Assembly (NCBI GenBank): GCA_021613335.1
Contig: JAJTWR010000281.1
Coordinates: 1,147,501-1,211,500 of the forward strand
Direction: 5' to 3'
Origin: Whitmania pigra
Taxonomy: Eukaryota > Annelida > Clitellata > Hirudinida > Haemopidae
Length of the DNA: 64,000 bases
The stretch's first letter is position 1. Every line of letters begins with the position of its first letter. A model generated the notes under the pieces. That model ran no database searches and had not been told where the DNA came from. It saw only the letters and a list, made by a program, of their open reading frames with translations. A program made the position numbers and the translations under genes. Positions 20,101 to 31,071 of this stretch are shown here, one piece after another.

Positions 20101-21242
20101 AACACAAGTCATTACATTTCAATTTCTGGTGAATACAATCATGTTATTCACATCGATACATTGCCATTTCATCACTTTACTCTCGTTTGTGCCTTTATGA
20201 AGTATCGTGGTTTTAACCTATTTTTTCAATCTATTTGATTTTTGGTGCATTCTTACATTTTTGAGATTTTAGAGCAAAACATGCAATTAATATTTCCTAA
20301 TGTTCGTAGTTGTCAAGAAACTAATTTCAAGATGTTATGAATTAGCCGGCAGCAGTGGGTTCGATATTGGTTCTTCGCCGAGCATAGTACATGATATATT
20401 ACAAAGTGAGGGGATGATGTAATGCATATCGGAAAAGTAACTTCTCTGTTATCGATAAGTGATTTCATTTCAATTAAGCTTATTGAGCAGTTCAAAAATT
20501 TAATGTCGATATAAATGGGATCTCTCTTGATTGTTACTATCTGAGGCTAGTGATGCTGCTGCAAATTTCTCTTATAATTTGTGTGTTGAAGAACTGAATT
20601 GAAAATTTGAAAGATAAAAGCCCTATGAGTTATTAATCAAACCCAGCTTTGCATATTTTCCCAAGGTTAACAATTACCTCTTAGGTTAATAATAATACAT
20701 AATTTTTTAGTGCCATAAATTTGCGACAAATACATGTACAGCCTCATAACGATTAAAATTTTATTGCAAAATTTAGTAAACCAGCGTAAAGTAGTATTTT
20801 ATTAAAATATTACATGGGCTTTATTTACAACCTTACTTTAATGCCAATAGTCTGCTTACGAGGTGTGCCACGTTTGTTTGTTGAAAAGTTGTCTCCTGTT
20901 GCAGCCGTAAAAAGCGGTAGCCTCCGAGTCACTCGAGTAAGAATGCCACCAGTATGACGATTAATATGGCAGTCGAAAGTTTTTTTGTAGATATCCTAGA
21001 TGGACCTTAATTCTATAAACATATGTACCTTTATTGACGTGTACATTGTTTAGCCAACCCTTTAAAGCTGTACCTGTTTCTGCTAATTGGCGTAACTTAT
21101 ATTTTGAAAAATGGCTTAATTGGTTCAAGATAGTGCATTAGACCTCAATCTGACGAATAATTTTGATAACTGCATAATCGATGGAAAGGCATAATGTCTG
21201 ATTGTCTGAGGATGGATCTTTTTTATGGTTTTCAGTATCAAT
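20101..21242. other. Spacer between FTCD and PRRC1
   Basis: AT-rich, no supported exon. Contains the FTCD 3' UTR and the PRRC1 5' region. No recognisable repeat or RNA. Confidence 0.4.
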
Positions 21243-23753
21243 ATGATGGAAGAAGATGATGTGAGCAAGATTGCTAAAGAGCTGCAAGATGCTGCCCTTA
21301 CAGATGTAACTCAAGGTGAAAAGAACTACCTCAGTTTGAATAAGAAAGTAATTTTTAATATTGGATTCTTAAATGAACATTTCAGCATCCGTTAAAGAAG
21401 CCACTCCACCTTTGTTAATTTCTGACATTAAGAAAGAGCCCAGTCCTCCACGCTTCTTTGAGTCAGCGAATCCTGTTCCTCCTCAATTTGAAACACTGGT
21501 CAGCTCCATACCGAGTGCCGGCTTCGACAGCGGCCCTGCAGTCACTCCTGGAAAGATCCCGATGATTCCAATTCAGCCTGCTTCGAGCTTACCTGGAGTT
21601 CCTATGCAATCATCATATTTTCATTCTCCTCAAAATACTCCATCTCCTGATCCTGGTTACTTCCAGCCCTCATCCCAAGATGCCAGATCTTCTCCACCAG
21701 CCATTCAGCCTCAGCCTGTGAACCCTTATAGAGTGAGACTAGTTTGCTATTGGTGAAAATGTGTCATTGTTTTTAGGAATTTGTAATTAGTCCTGTGTTG
21801 TGATTATAACTTATATAAGCTTTTAGTTGACCTCATGGCTAGCCAGCAATCATGTGAGGTTTCTGCATTTGTTAAATTAAAATACACATCACTTGGTAAA
21901 CTGAACATTGGTTTTCAATTTCCTCAGGCTGTCAGCGGGTTGGGCACCCACGTGCCGGCCCCCAGCGTTGCCCCGACGAACATATTCGTTCCACCGTTTG
22001 TCCAGGACGTTCCTCAGCCTGTCTACCAGCCACAACCTCCTCATTATATGCCTCCCATTAATGCCTTCCCACATGACAATCATTCTCACCAGTGCGGAGG
22101 TCATGGCCACTCTCATGACTACAGAGGGGGAGAGTCATTCCTGGAGATTCCACAGGATCATTCTGTGCCAGCCTGGGACGTGGGGCACTACCATCAGTCT
22201 TCATCTGCTGATGGACTTTTTGGATGGTTTTCCAATGTTGGCAACAAAGTTTTTGAAAAGACCAAGGTTTATTTGATCAATTTTATGTTTTGTGAAATAT
22301 TTAATTTGCAAGTGATTTGTTAACTGTATCACCAAAATTATAGAGTTCTGTGGAGTCTATGATCACAACACTTGATCCTGGAATGAAGGCTGTGTTATGT
22401 GAGTCTGCTCAATAATCAAAACAAAACATTTATCTCTCGGAATGTTTCAGCACTAACGATAAACTAACTTGTTCTTTTTTAAAATTTTGTTTAAGATTCT
22501 GGAGGTGATGTGGACATTATTGTGACGAGCTCAAACAGCGATGTTGTCGAAGGAATTAGACAAGCCTTTCAGGAGGTGTTTGGTAGAGCAACCGTCAATG
22601 GAATGGTGAGGCATTGAATTGTTTATCAATTTATTAATTTCATGTTGAATTGTCGATTCTCTGATGCTGGATGCGACATCAATTTGAGGTGCAAAAGTGC
22701 CTCAGTGAAGCCTTTTATATCTGACACTGTCCTAATGCATTGTGTTTGCAAACCGTCTTGCACCGCCATGGGAGCCTTCGGAGGGAGTGCCATAGTAATG
22801 GCCGACAAAACGCCCCTCTGACATGCTTGTGACGATACAGGCTGATGTGATAGGTTGCCCATTAGCTTAATCTTTCATTTATTTTGATTTTTTTTTCTCT
22901 TACTTGAAGGAAGCCCGCTCTGACATAGCCCCACAACCGGTCGGATTCACAGCCGGCCTCAGAGGAGCAGAGAATAAAATTGAAAACCTACGAAGGTGTT
23001 TTAACTGGTTTTAAAACGATATTTGTTTGTCCAGTGTGATTGTATAAGCTCTTAAAAATCTCATAAAATTGTTTCAATTCATTGAGCAATGTACTTGAAG
23101 TAATTTCCTGAATAACTTATTAACATTCGAACAGTCATGACTTATTATTACTGTTTGTAATTCCTAATTAATTAAAGTAAATTACTTTTTCACGAGATCT
23201 GCCGCAGTACACGAATGTCAGCCCCTAGTCTCCATTGAGAGCTTCATACATGAGGTTTTCCCAGACAAGTAATTTGCCTCTCAGATTTCTGGAAAAATTG
23301 TTACAATCATAAAAACAAATATAATTACTTTAATAATCACAATGGAGAAATCCTTGGATGTTGCAGCTGAACTCAAATTGAGTAAATGCTTTGCAGGTGG
23401 TTCGAATTCAGCTGTCTGGTTCTGAAGGACCCACTGCGCAATGTCGACCTCACGACCTTCACTCAGGCCACACCCATCAACCCAATCTACATTCAACAGG
23501 CCCAGGAATTCACTCCCAAAGATTATGAGCTTAGATGGTCTGGCTTGAGTCTAACCATAGGAGAGGTTAGGTGTTGCAAGAGCAAGTTATGATAAAATTA
23601 TGTTGCACGACGTTCTTCCAGATCATCGGAAGGAACCTTCCGCACGTACATCCTCAAGTTTGGCAGAAGGAACTCTGCGGAGTGTCCAGACGTGACAGTG
23701 TCTACGGAGCTGCTAAAGTCCTCGCTTCTTTGTATAAAAACCAGTGTCATTGA
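21243..23753 (+). CDS. PRRC1: Proline-rich coiled-coil protein 1 (PRRC1)
   Basis: Nine exons in frame give 460 residues (human 445): 21243-21315, 21386-21732, 21928-22266, 22344-22398, 22496-22605, 22910-22995, 23197-23268, 23397-23565, 23622-23753. The start MMEE matches the human N-terminus. Residues 25-230 are Pro/Ser/Gln-rich and poorly conserved, with a His cluster ([15 protein letters not shown]) that could bind metal. The conserved C-terminal domain follows: [54 protein letters not shown] and [19 protein letters not shown]1 is a cytosolic/Golgi-associated protein whose C-terminal fold relates to non-canonical nucleotide phosphatases; PKA-regulatory roles are described for the family. 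The exon at 23197 uses an acceptor after CACGAG, chosen because it alone restores the frame. Polyadenylation signal candidate 24095-24100. Confidence 0.95.
22700..22840 (+). mobile_element. Old, diverged copy of the tRNA-derived SINE
   Basis: Inside the PRRC1 intron after 22605, the stretch around CTAATGCATTGTGTTTGCAA, GGGAGTGCCATAGTAATGG and CGCCCCTCTGACATGC aligns by eye with the body of the SINEs at 36559 and 50712, but with many substitutions. The tRNA-like head is hard to recognise. Confidence 0.45.
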
Positions 23754-24271
23754 GCAGTAGACAGGAACACTTATGAGCCCTAATCAGCTGCAACCAATTA
23801 CCCATGCATGTCATCCTAGTATGAAATGATACTTAATATCAATGAATTCACACCAAGAAATCTCCTGATAATTTCATGTTTGTTTTGATTCTATGAAGTA
23901 TTAGACTAAAGCTCCCTACTTTGTAATTGAGAAATTAAAATAAGAAATCATGTAACCCATTTGTTAACACTAGTACAATGATTCGGTCACTATTTAATAA
24001 CTTGGCTCAGGAGATAACATTACTCATTGTCTAAAGCGTCTGACAAAAAACCTCTACAATTTCTCCGGTAGTTTAAAAAGGTTAAAGTTACTTTAATAAA
24101 AGAGCTACAAATTTATTTTTTTGTCTTTGGATCATCATCCTTGAGCATCCATAGGCATCTGCTAAATACAATTTAATAAAACAACTGATTTTATTAGGTT
24201 TAAAACAAAATAACTTTATTGGTGGTCATTTTAACAGCGATCGTTAAGTTTTGAAGTGTCTCCGAAGTTTA
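23754..24271. other. Convergent 3' ends of PRRC1 and PPIL4
   Basis: No exon. AATAAA on + at 24095-24100 (PRRC1) and TTTATT at 24215-24220 (AATAAA on -, PPIL4) face each other, so the two transcripts probably end within about 120 bases of each other or overlap slightly. Confidence 0.5.
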
Positions 24272-25984
24272 TCACCTCCTGGATTTGTGGTCTTTCTCTC
24301 TTCTGTCACGTCTTCCGTCGTCATCTTTCCGATCTCTAGGCCTCCTTGGATGTGATTCTTCTCTTGAGGATGAACGCCTCCTTCTGTGATCTCTTTCAGG
24401 ACTTCTGTTCCTGCTCCCATTTCCATACTTGTCGTAATGTTGGCGTCTCCTTCTGTTGTCTTCGGATGGAGAACATTGCCTCTTTCTTCTTTCATCTGAT
24501 GGTGAGACGTACCTCCTTTTGGGTTTCTCGGGTGAACGGTTTTTCCGCCTGCTTTCCTCGGAGGGTGAAGCATACTTCTTTCTCGATTCCTCGGAGGGGG
24601 ACCGAAGTCTTTTTCGGGTTTCCTCGGCCAATGATCCTTGTTTCTTTCTTAGTTCCTCGGGAGAATGACGCCTTTTTCTGATTTCCTCAGATGGTGATGG
24701 TGATTGCCTTCTTCTACCCTCCCTGGAGACCTTTGGCTCTTTACGTTGGTCGGATGGAGAACATCTCGTTTGTTCTTCATGAGATGACGACCTGCGTCTT
24801 TTCCTAGCATCTCTCGATGTGGACCTTTTTCTCTTGTGGTTTCTCTCCTGGCTTTTCTCTCTCTTCTGCTTTTTGCTTTTCTTGTTAACTCTCTCGCTGT
24901 CAGGCTCTTCAAAAACATATTCATAGCCGTCATTATGTTTCTCAAAGTCTTTAATCTTGTACTGTGGTTTCTGCTCTTCTGCTTCTTCTTTATTATCTCT
25001 TACCCATTTAATTTTCGAAACAGACTGGCTAAAATCAACATGAATTCTTCTGTCATCGATGAGTACATTGTCCATTTTAAAATATGCTTTCTCACAGTCC
25101 TCAACATTCTCAAACTCTATGAAAGCATATTGGAGTGATTCGTTCGTTTTTTTATTCCTTATCACCTCGCAACTTAATATATTACCAAATCTTGAAAATA
25201 TAACCTCCAAATCCTCATCTGTTGTGACGGGGTTCAGTTTGCAGACAAAGAGCACGTTGTCTGGTGGTTTTACGTCAGCGTCTGGGATGTCACCAATCAA
25301 CTCCAAGAGTTGTGCATTTGTCCTTGCTTCCCTATCTTTGTTTCTTTCTTCAATCTCTTCAGGAGCCAAGTCCTTTTCATCATCTGTGTCTTCGTCGGCA
25401 CCAATTCTCGGCTCGAGCCGTTCTTGGGTGTTAGCCACAGGTGAACTGTCAGGTATGTGCTCAGCCAACCCAGAAGGATCGGGAAATGGATCGTCTAACA
25501 CGACAGTGTGAAATATTCTGATGTCCTTCAGGGGTCGATCGCCTTCATCAGTTATGGCATTGTTCAAATTTTCTAAAATATCGAACCCTTCAGTAACTTC
25601 ACCAAACACTGTGTGATTTTGTTTGTCCAAAAAATCGGCATTTTCTGTCAGAGTAATAAAAAATTGGGAGCCATGTCTGTTGTTACCATCATTCACCATG
25701 GACAACGTTCCCCTTTTTGAGTGCTTGATCCTGGGTTTGAGTTCGGCTTCAAAATAACACGCCTGTTGTCCATAAAGACGGCAGAAAACAGATTCTCCTC
25801 CTCGCCCAGTTCCAGTAGGATCACCAGTTTGCGCCACAAAATTTTGTTGGACAGTGTGAAAGAGATGGAAATTGTAATACTTTAGCTTACAAAGTTTCAA
25901 GAAATTGATGGAACATCTTGGTCTTTCCTCAACATACAAATCTACGGTAATGTCTCCGATGGATGTTTCCAAAATAACTGACAT
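24272..25984 (-). CDS. PPIL4: Peptidyl-prolyl cis-trans isomerase-like 4, intronless
   Basis: One uninterrupted 570-codon frame (human 492). Residues 1-165 form the cyclophilin domain ([61 protein letters not shown]). An RRM follows around 240-320 ([40 protein letters not shown]), matching PPIL4, a nuclear, spliceosome-associated cyclophilin. The tail is Arg/Ser/Glu-rich and made of degenerate units of the type SPSEESRRK repeated about eight times, longer and more regular than in human PPIL4. The gene lacks introns, unlike its multi-exon neighbours, which could mean an old retrocopy that replaced the parent or simple intron loss. Its promoter and first 12 codons are duplicated at 33915-33950 and beyond. 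Polyadenylation signal on - at 24220-24215. Confidence 0.96.
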   Translation of the reverse strand: MSVILETSIGDITVDLYVEERPRCSINFLKLCKLKYYNFHLFHTVQQNFVAQTGDPTGTGRGGESVFCRLYGQQACYFEAELKPRIKHSKRGTLSMVNDGNNRHGSQFFITLTENADFLDKQNHTVFGEVTEGFDILENLNNAITDEGDRPLKDIRIFHTVVLDDPFPDPSGLAEHIPDSSPVANTQERLEPRIGADEDTDDEKDLAPEEIEERNKDREARTNAQLLELIGDIPDADVKPPDNVLFVCKLNPVTTDEDLEVIFSRFGNILSCEVIRNKKTNESLQYAFIEFENVEDCEKAYFKMDNVLIDDRRIHVDFSQSVSKIKWVRDNKEEAEEQKPQYKIKDFEKHNDGYEYVFEEPDSERVNKKSKKQKREKSQERNHKRKRSTSRDARKRRRSSSHEEQTRCSPSDQRKEPKVSREGRRRQSPSPSEEIRKRRHSPEELRKKQGSLAEETRKRLRSPSEESRKKYASPSEESRRKNRSPEKPKRRYVSPSDERRKRQCSPSEDNRRRRQHYDKYGNGSRNRSPERDHRRRRSSSREESHPRRPRDRKDDDGRRDRREKDHKSRR

Positions 25985-26695
25985 ATCGATAGGGCTATTG
26001 TTAAATTAATAAGATAATGTTTGATAAGCTGATCAAATCTATGTTATCGACCTTGTTTTCGACGCAATAAACATAGGCGAACGATTCCAAATAGTAGACA
26101 ATTATTAATATAGAGGCAATAAAACGCTTTATAAAAATTTAATTAAAATATAATGTAATCAATAAATTGTAATTAAAAAATGTTTTGTGCTAATTTTAAT
26201 TTTGTTTCAACGCTAATAAGCAACAGCGAATACTGAATAATTACAAAAAATAGTCATAGCAAACTAAAAAGCCGAACGAGATAAATGTAATAACATTCTT
26301 AAATCTCCATAAATGTAAAACAAATTTTTTGACTTTTTGAGTGTGCGAAATTATATTCATAATAGTAATAAATGTTTGATAATTGTGCACGCAGTTCCGT
26401 TTCTTTCACGAGTTTAACATGTATAGTGTATTTTTTAAATAACATTAGTAGAGGTCAATTGTTTATTCATCTGAAATGTTGATTTGGTATTAATGACGAA
26501 CCCAGAGATTATATTCCCTCGGGATACACCCTGAATTTGTGATTTTTAATTTTTTTTTTATTCTTGGGTTCTTCGTTCAGAGTTTTGAAATAAACGAATT
26601 CAAAACCAAATGTCATGAGGGTTGTGTGGTTTGTATGGAGAATAACTCCAGGGCCGTATTTCATCATTTGCACTGAAAACGAAACGCCATTTCAG
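25985..26695. other. Spacer between PPIL4 promoter and HtrL-like gene copy 1
   Basis: AT-rich, no exon. Shared with copy 2. Contains the unoccupied site (one copy of AAATGTAAAACAA, 26311-26323) that is occupied by a short retroposon in copy 2. Confidence 0.6.
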
Positions 26696-28623
26696 TCAGT
26701 TAGAGGAATCGTAGACCCGGCTTAAATAGGGAAGATAAAGCCACGGATTGTAGCCCTTTCCTGAGTATGTTTTAATGTGTGTCTTGAGTTTAAACTTTTG
26801 TTTATTGCTGAACAGCCAGTATATGATCTGTTGGTCTGTGCTCATGAAGTTTGTTTCATTCATCATCCTTTCTACGCCATTCGTGTATTCGGCTATCCAC
26901 TGTAACAAGGCGTCGGAGCGACCGACGAAATACGCTCCACCCACCCACACCATGTTGTTGATGACGATAGTCGAGGCTTCCAGGTACGGTTGAAAGTCGT
27001 AAACTTGCGAGTATGCAATACTCTGACTTTTAATAAGCTCCGTCGGAAGGACCAGTCGAAAGTTTTTGGTCGAGTTTGTAATTGGAACGAGGGCTCTGAA
27101 CGATCCCGCGTCAATCCACGCAAAGTAATTACAATCGAACGGATTTGTCTCGATGGCACGCCTCGTCAACTCGTACTTAGCGTGCATGGCGGAAGAATAT
27201 TCTGGCAAGACGGTATTTGGAGGATGTTTTGGATAACCGACCCTTGAATAGATTTTTGCAATGCGAGGAAGTAATTTGAAGGACCACAAGTCCGTTCTCT
27301 CTACCTCGTAGATTATGGTTATACGTTCTGGAAACTTTGATCTAAACTGCTGGACTAAGCTTATGAGAGGACTTAATTTTTCCAAGAAGAATATGACGGG
27401 GTTCTCGATGAGCGAGAATGCAGTAATCCAATTTTTGTAGTCGTCTGGCGTGTGTTGCTTTCCCGATGTTCCTTTTGCAAAAGTTCCCAGGTCGAAGTAG
27501 GCTGTAACCAGTGTGATTTCTAACTTTTCCTGTATAAATAAATTGTTTTATACATTTAAGTTATTTAGTTTATAAACATTCTGAATATAACAATTTTAAA
27601 TAACTAAACATTATAAACACATTAAGAGCAAAACAAATAGAGAAGTATAATTTAAAAATTTTAACACCAACATTAAATTTGCATTTACAAATATTTAACA
27701 AATATTAATTCTCTTCACTATATTCACTTTGTATAATTGGTTACCATCATCATGGGCGTTGTCATCATCACCGTCCTCATCATCATCAAATTAAAGCGTG
27801 TTTGCCGTTACTATTGGTTACGAGTGGTGGATTTATAAGACATTATATTTAGACAATTTAGACATATTTAGACAAGACGGACATCCAATATAAATCATAA
27901 AGTTATCCAAAATTTTTTCTGCCGCCATTAGAACTTTACATTATTTGTAATGTGCAAATATGAAGTATATGTAAGTTCAAATCATCCTGGTTATGCAACG
28001 AGCTTTAATGAAATAAGCCAAAGAGAGAAGGAAAAAAGAGGTCACAACAGAGTGTATTGAAGTGAAAGGTCACAATCCATCAGGAGCACCCAGCTGATCA
28101 CAGGTTAGTTCAAGATCAGAGGCGAACTGCTTAAAGTGTTCTCTGAGGATTCCAAACTAGAGTTACGCAGTCCCGGACTTTCTTAATCTTTATCATTAAT
28201 TAAGCTGCTGAAATGTAAAGTGATTTTAGTTCCATAATCCTGCGCTAATCTCGAGCCATGTTGGAGGACGCTAAATATGTTTGGTTGAGGTTCGATTATT
28301 TAGACGTTGATTATTTTCATTGATTATTTTTGATTGGAAACAATCAAATAACTGCTAATTAATTTGAAATAATCATTAAAATGAAAGGCTACGATGGCCG
28401 TCATGCAATGAAGTTAGTTAGTTTTTTATTCTGGTTTTTAATCGTCAATAGTTTAATTAATACTGACCTTACTATGTGGGCGATTCATAGAGCAAAACAA
28501 GGCAACAGTTATCAGCAAGACTGCACTCAAAATCTTGAGGGTCATCTTAATCTTACGACATCTTAATCTTGACTTCTTGGAAGAGAAGACGAGATCGTCA
28601 TCGTGGCTTTGAACCACCTCCAT
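26696..28623 (-). CDS. HtrL/YibB-family glycosyltransferase-like type II membrane protein, copy 1
   Basis: Two exons on the minus strand: 28468-28623 (52 codons) and 26696-27529 (277 codons plus stop), joined in phase 0 across a 938-base intron, 329 residues. Exon 1 encodes a basic cytosolic stretch then a signal anchor (ILSAVLLITVALFCS), typical of a type II Golgi/ER protein. Exon 2 encodes the catalytic-like domain, opening with EITLVTAYFDLGTF and containing NYFAWIDAG and MVWVGGAYFVG, signatures of the HtrL/YibB protein family (related to bacterial LPS-linked proteins). Substrate unknown. The donor is AAG|GTCAGT and the acceptor TTTATACAG. A paralogue lies at 35017-38209. Confidence 0.85.
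27973..28012 (+). repeat. Old copy of short hairpin-headed retroposon
   Basis: AAGTTCAAATCATCCTGGTT followed by ATGCAACGAGCTTTAATGAA matches the short element at 39446 with several changes. It is present in both duplication copies (second at 37548), so it predates the duplication. Confidence 0.6.
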
Positions 28624-29974
28624 GTCTGGTTAAATCAAACCTTTCCTAACTGGTTATATTTTTAAACCGTATCCATGGAAACTGAAAAAATGGCTGTGTA
28701 GTAATTTCTGATAATAAATGTAATATATTTAAATAATGTAATTAAGCAATTCACGACAGAAAGGACATGATTTGGACTTGCGTTCGATGTGAGGTGTCCT
28801 TTTATAAGGTATGTGCACGCTCGTACAGGTCGCTTCCGCTGTTGCAATCCATTGTTTAAAGCAGTGGTCCCCAACCTCCGGTCCGTGGATCAAATGGTAC
28901 CGGGCCGCCCAAGGAACAATAAATTATTTCCATTTCATTAAAAAAATTAAAATAGTTTGTGGGGCTTGAGACCGCTGCCATCTCTTTCTTAGCGTGTTCG
29001 GTAAAAATTATTGTGCCTGATTTTGTAACATTCTAAGAATAACAATTAACTTACCAAAAAAATTGATACACTTTTTAATTAAGTGATTACAGTGAAGTAA
29101 TTTCATTATTCTTTTTTCCTTTTCATCTTTTTCGTTTTCGAGCGTTTCGCCATTTTTGTAAGCAAGAATTTCGTATTGGTGTATCGATCTTCTCCCTGTT
29201 CGCCGGTAATTTCTCATATTTAATAGTGCTTGGTTTACGTGTATATTGTATCAAATTTAACCCGCAGATTAGCGAAACAGACGTCGTTAGAAAGTTTCCT
29301 TGGAAAAAAAAAACGCCTTGTGAAGAGACAGAAGGAGAGCCGTCAACATCAAAGAAACGTAAAACTTTTAGTAGACAATATCACGAGTCTTACTTGAAAT
29401 ATAGATTTGTCGCGGCAGGTGATTCCCACGCACCAATTCCGTTATGCATAGTTTGCGGCGACCATCTCTCTAATGCCTCAATGAAACCTTCAAAACTGCT
29501 TCGCCACTTTAACGCCAAGCACCCTGGATTAAAAGAAAAGCCCCTGAAGTATTTTGAAGGAAAAAAAACGGGAACACGAAGGACAAAAAAATTATGAGGG
29601 CCACCACATCAATAAATGACTATGCACTCAGAGCACCATATTTGGTGGCTAACCGCATTGCTAAGGCTAAAAAGCCATTCACTATCGGTGAAGAATTGAT
29701 CTTGCCCTCCACTAAAGACATTTGCCGTGAAATTCTAGGAAAGGCTGCTGCGGAAAAAAATAGCACATGTGCCTTTGTCAGCTAGCACTGTGACTAGGCG
29801 CGTTGAGGAAATAGCTGAAGACATTGAGACACAATTGTTGGAGAGGATTAATGAATCTCCTTGGTACGCACTCCAAGTTGACGAAAGTGCCGATATCGAC
29901 AACAAGGCAATACTACTTGCGATATCTATATCAGGAAGATGTGCATGAGGACTACTATACTACTGCTACTGCTA

Positions 29975-31071
29975 ATGCTTTTCAAAGATTTTATTTAGCC
30001 CTCTGACACTTTCTAGAACCATCATCAAAAAAAACATCACCCGAATATTTAAAGTCCTCATACGGGTCAGGGATCACCCAAGGACCATAATATAAATATT
30101 TTGAGTTCGAATAGAAGTATTGAAATGGTTAAATAAATTTTCGAAATATTGTCATGAATCATTGAAAGTGTTTTTTGTGCGTCCTCTTTGGCCCTTTCGT
30201 CTGTGTTTTCTCCAGGTACTATGCTTGAAAAATTTACGGATCTTATATGTCTCCTGTAATACCTTAATGGACATCCACATGTAACCTTCTTCTTGTAACC
30301 CGATGTGCTTTCCAAAACTCCCAGGACTTCAAAGACACCGCGCCCCTCCAATTCAATATGAGAGCTGTGATCAGCCCTTTCTGTCTCTCCACATTGGCAA
30401 ACGGATTGTTTTGCTCCATCCATCTATGAATATCAGGTTTGTCATATTTGTTCACCTTGAATTCATGCCATCGGTCTAGTCCCATTGTATCTTTGATAAT
30501 CGCCACATCGCAAACGATGTATTCTGTCTTACTCCAAGCGCAAAGATCTGGAATTCTCGTTCCCAGCACCGTTGGGATTCTGGGTTCCAATTTCGTGGCG
30601 TATCCCTTCTCCTTCAATCTGCTCTCAAGCATTCTCACTATGGCGTCGTGCCTTGCGTGGCGCGGACCGTTGGTTCTGTGGCAGTTCTGAATAATGTGGC
30701 CCAGAGACTCCACTTCTTTTTTTTGGATTTTTTCTTGCCGATCGCAGTTTGTTATGAAGGACCGCAGCACGAACCCTCACGCATTGCATGAACTTCTGGG
30801 TTGGCATCCTGTCAATACCATCAACCAGCCATTCGCTGGGAACAACAGCACTCATAAAGGACCTTAGGCCATAACCATCCACTGTTTGATAGAGTTGCAA
30901 CGCAGCAATCACGTGTCGGAGATTTGATGATTCCACAGTCCCCTTGTTCGGCTGAGGTTTCCCGAATCTTCTCACTTCGCTCATAACAGTTGTGTTATGA
31001 TGCAACAATTCCATAAGGAATTCGTCTTCGTTACGCTTTGCTTGTTGTACGACTTTGGTCATTCTTTGGAT
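29975..31071 (-). mobile_element. R2-clade (restriction-like-endonuclease) non-LTR retrotransposon, 5' truncated
   Basis: The minus strand encodes the C-terminal part of an R2-type polyprotein, followed by about 290 bases of 3' UTR running down to 29975. It sits antisense inside the hAT element. The same 12 bases, CTGCTACTGCTA, occur at 29963-29974 and 31072-31083, directly bordering it: a probable target-site duplication. R2 elements normally live in 28S rDNA; no rDNA sequence is seen here. Confidence 0.85.
30264..31062 (-). pseudogene. R2-like reverse transcriptase C-terminus with RLE endonuclease, frameshifted
   Basis: Two overlapping frames (30625-31062 and 30264-30770) together cover the end of the reverse transcriptase/thumb (FMQCVRVRAAVLHNKLRS), the zinc-knuckle region (SLGHIIQNCHRTNGPRHARH) and the restriction-like endonuclease (RIPDLCAWSKTEYIVCDVAI, the PD...D signature). 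The frame change lies in an A-rich stretch near 30740. The RT catalytic core is absent because of 5' truncation, so it cannot be autonomous. Confidence 0.88.

Larger units (their letters stand above)
25949..28861. repeat. Segmental duplication, copy 1
   Basis: High-identity match to 33915-38453 in the same orientation. It begins inside the PPIL4 coding sequence (codon 12) and ends exactly at the first base of the hAT-type element at 28862. It includes the whole HtrL-like gene. Copy 2 contains extra insertions near 34277-34323, 34640-34955 and 36075-37365 that are absent here. Confidence 0.92.

Noticed and set aside
24346..25511. Several plus-strand frames over PPIL4
   Set aside because: Shadows of the PPIL4 coding strand; Ser-rich content mirrors its RS-like tail.
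26990..27247. Plus-strand frame over the HtrL-like exon (and its twin at 35119-35568)
   Set aside because: Antisense shadow duplicated along with the real gene.
28381..28566. Small plus-strand frame starting MKGYDGRHAMKLVSF
   Set aside because: Antisense to the signal-anchor exon of HtrL-like copy 1; the minus-strand reading has an anchor, a donor and a paralogue.
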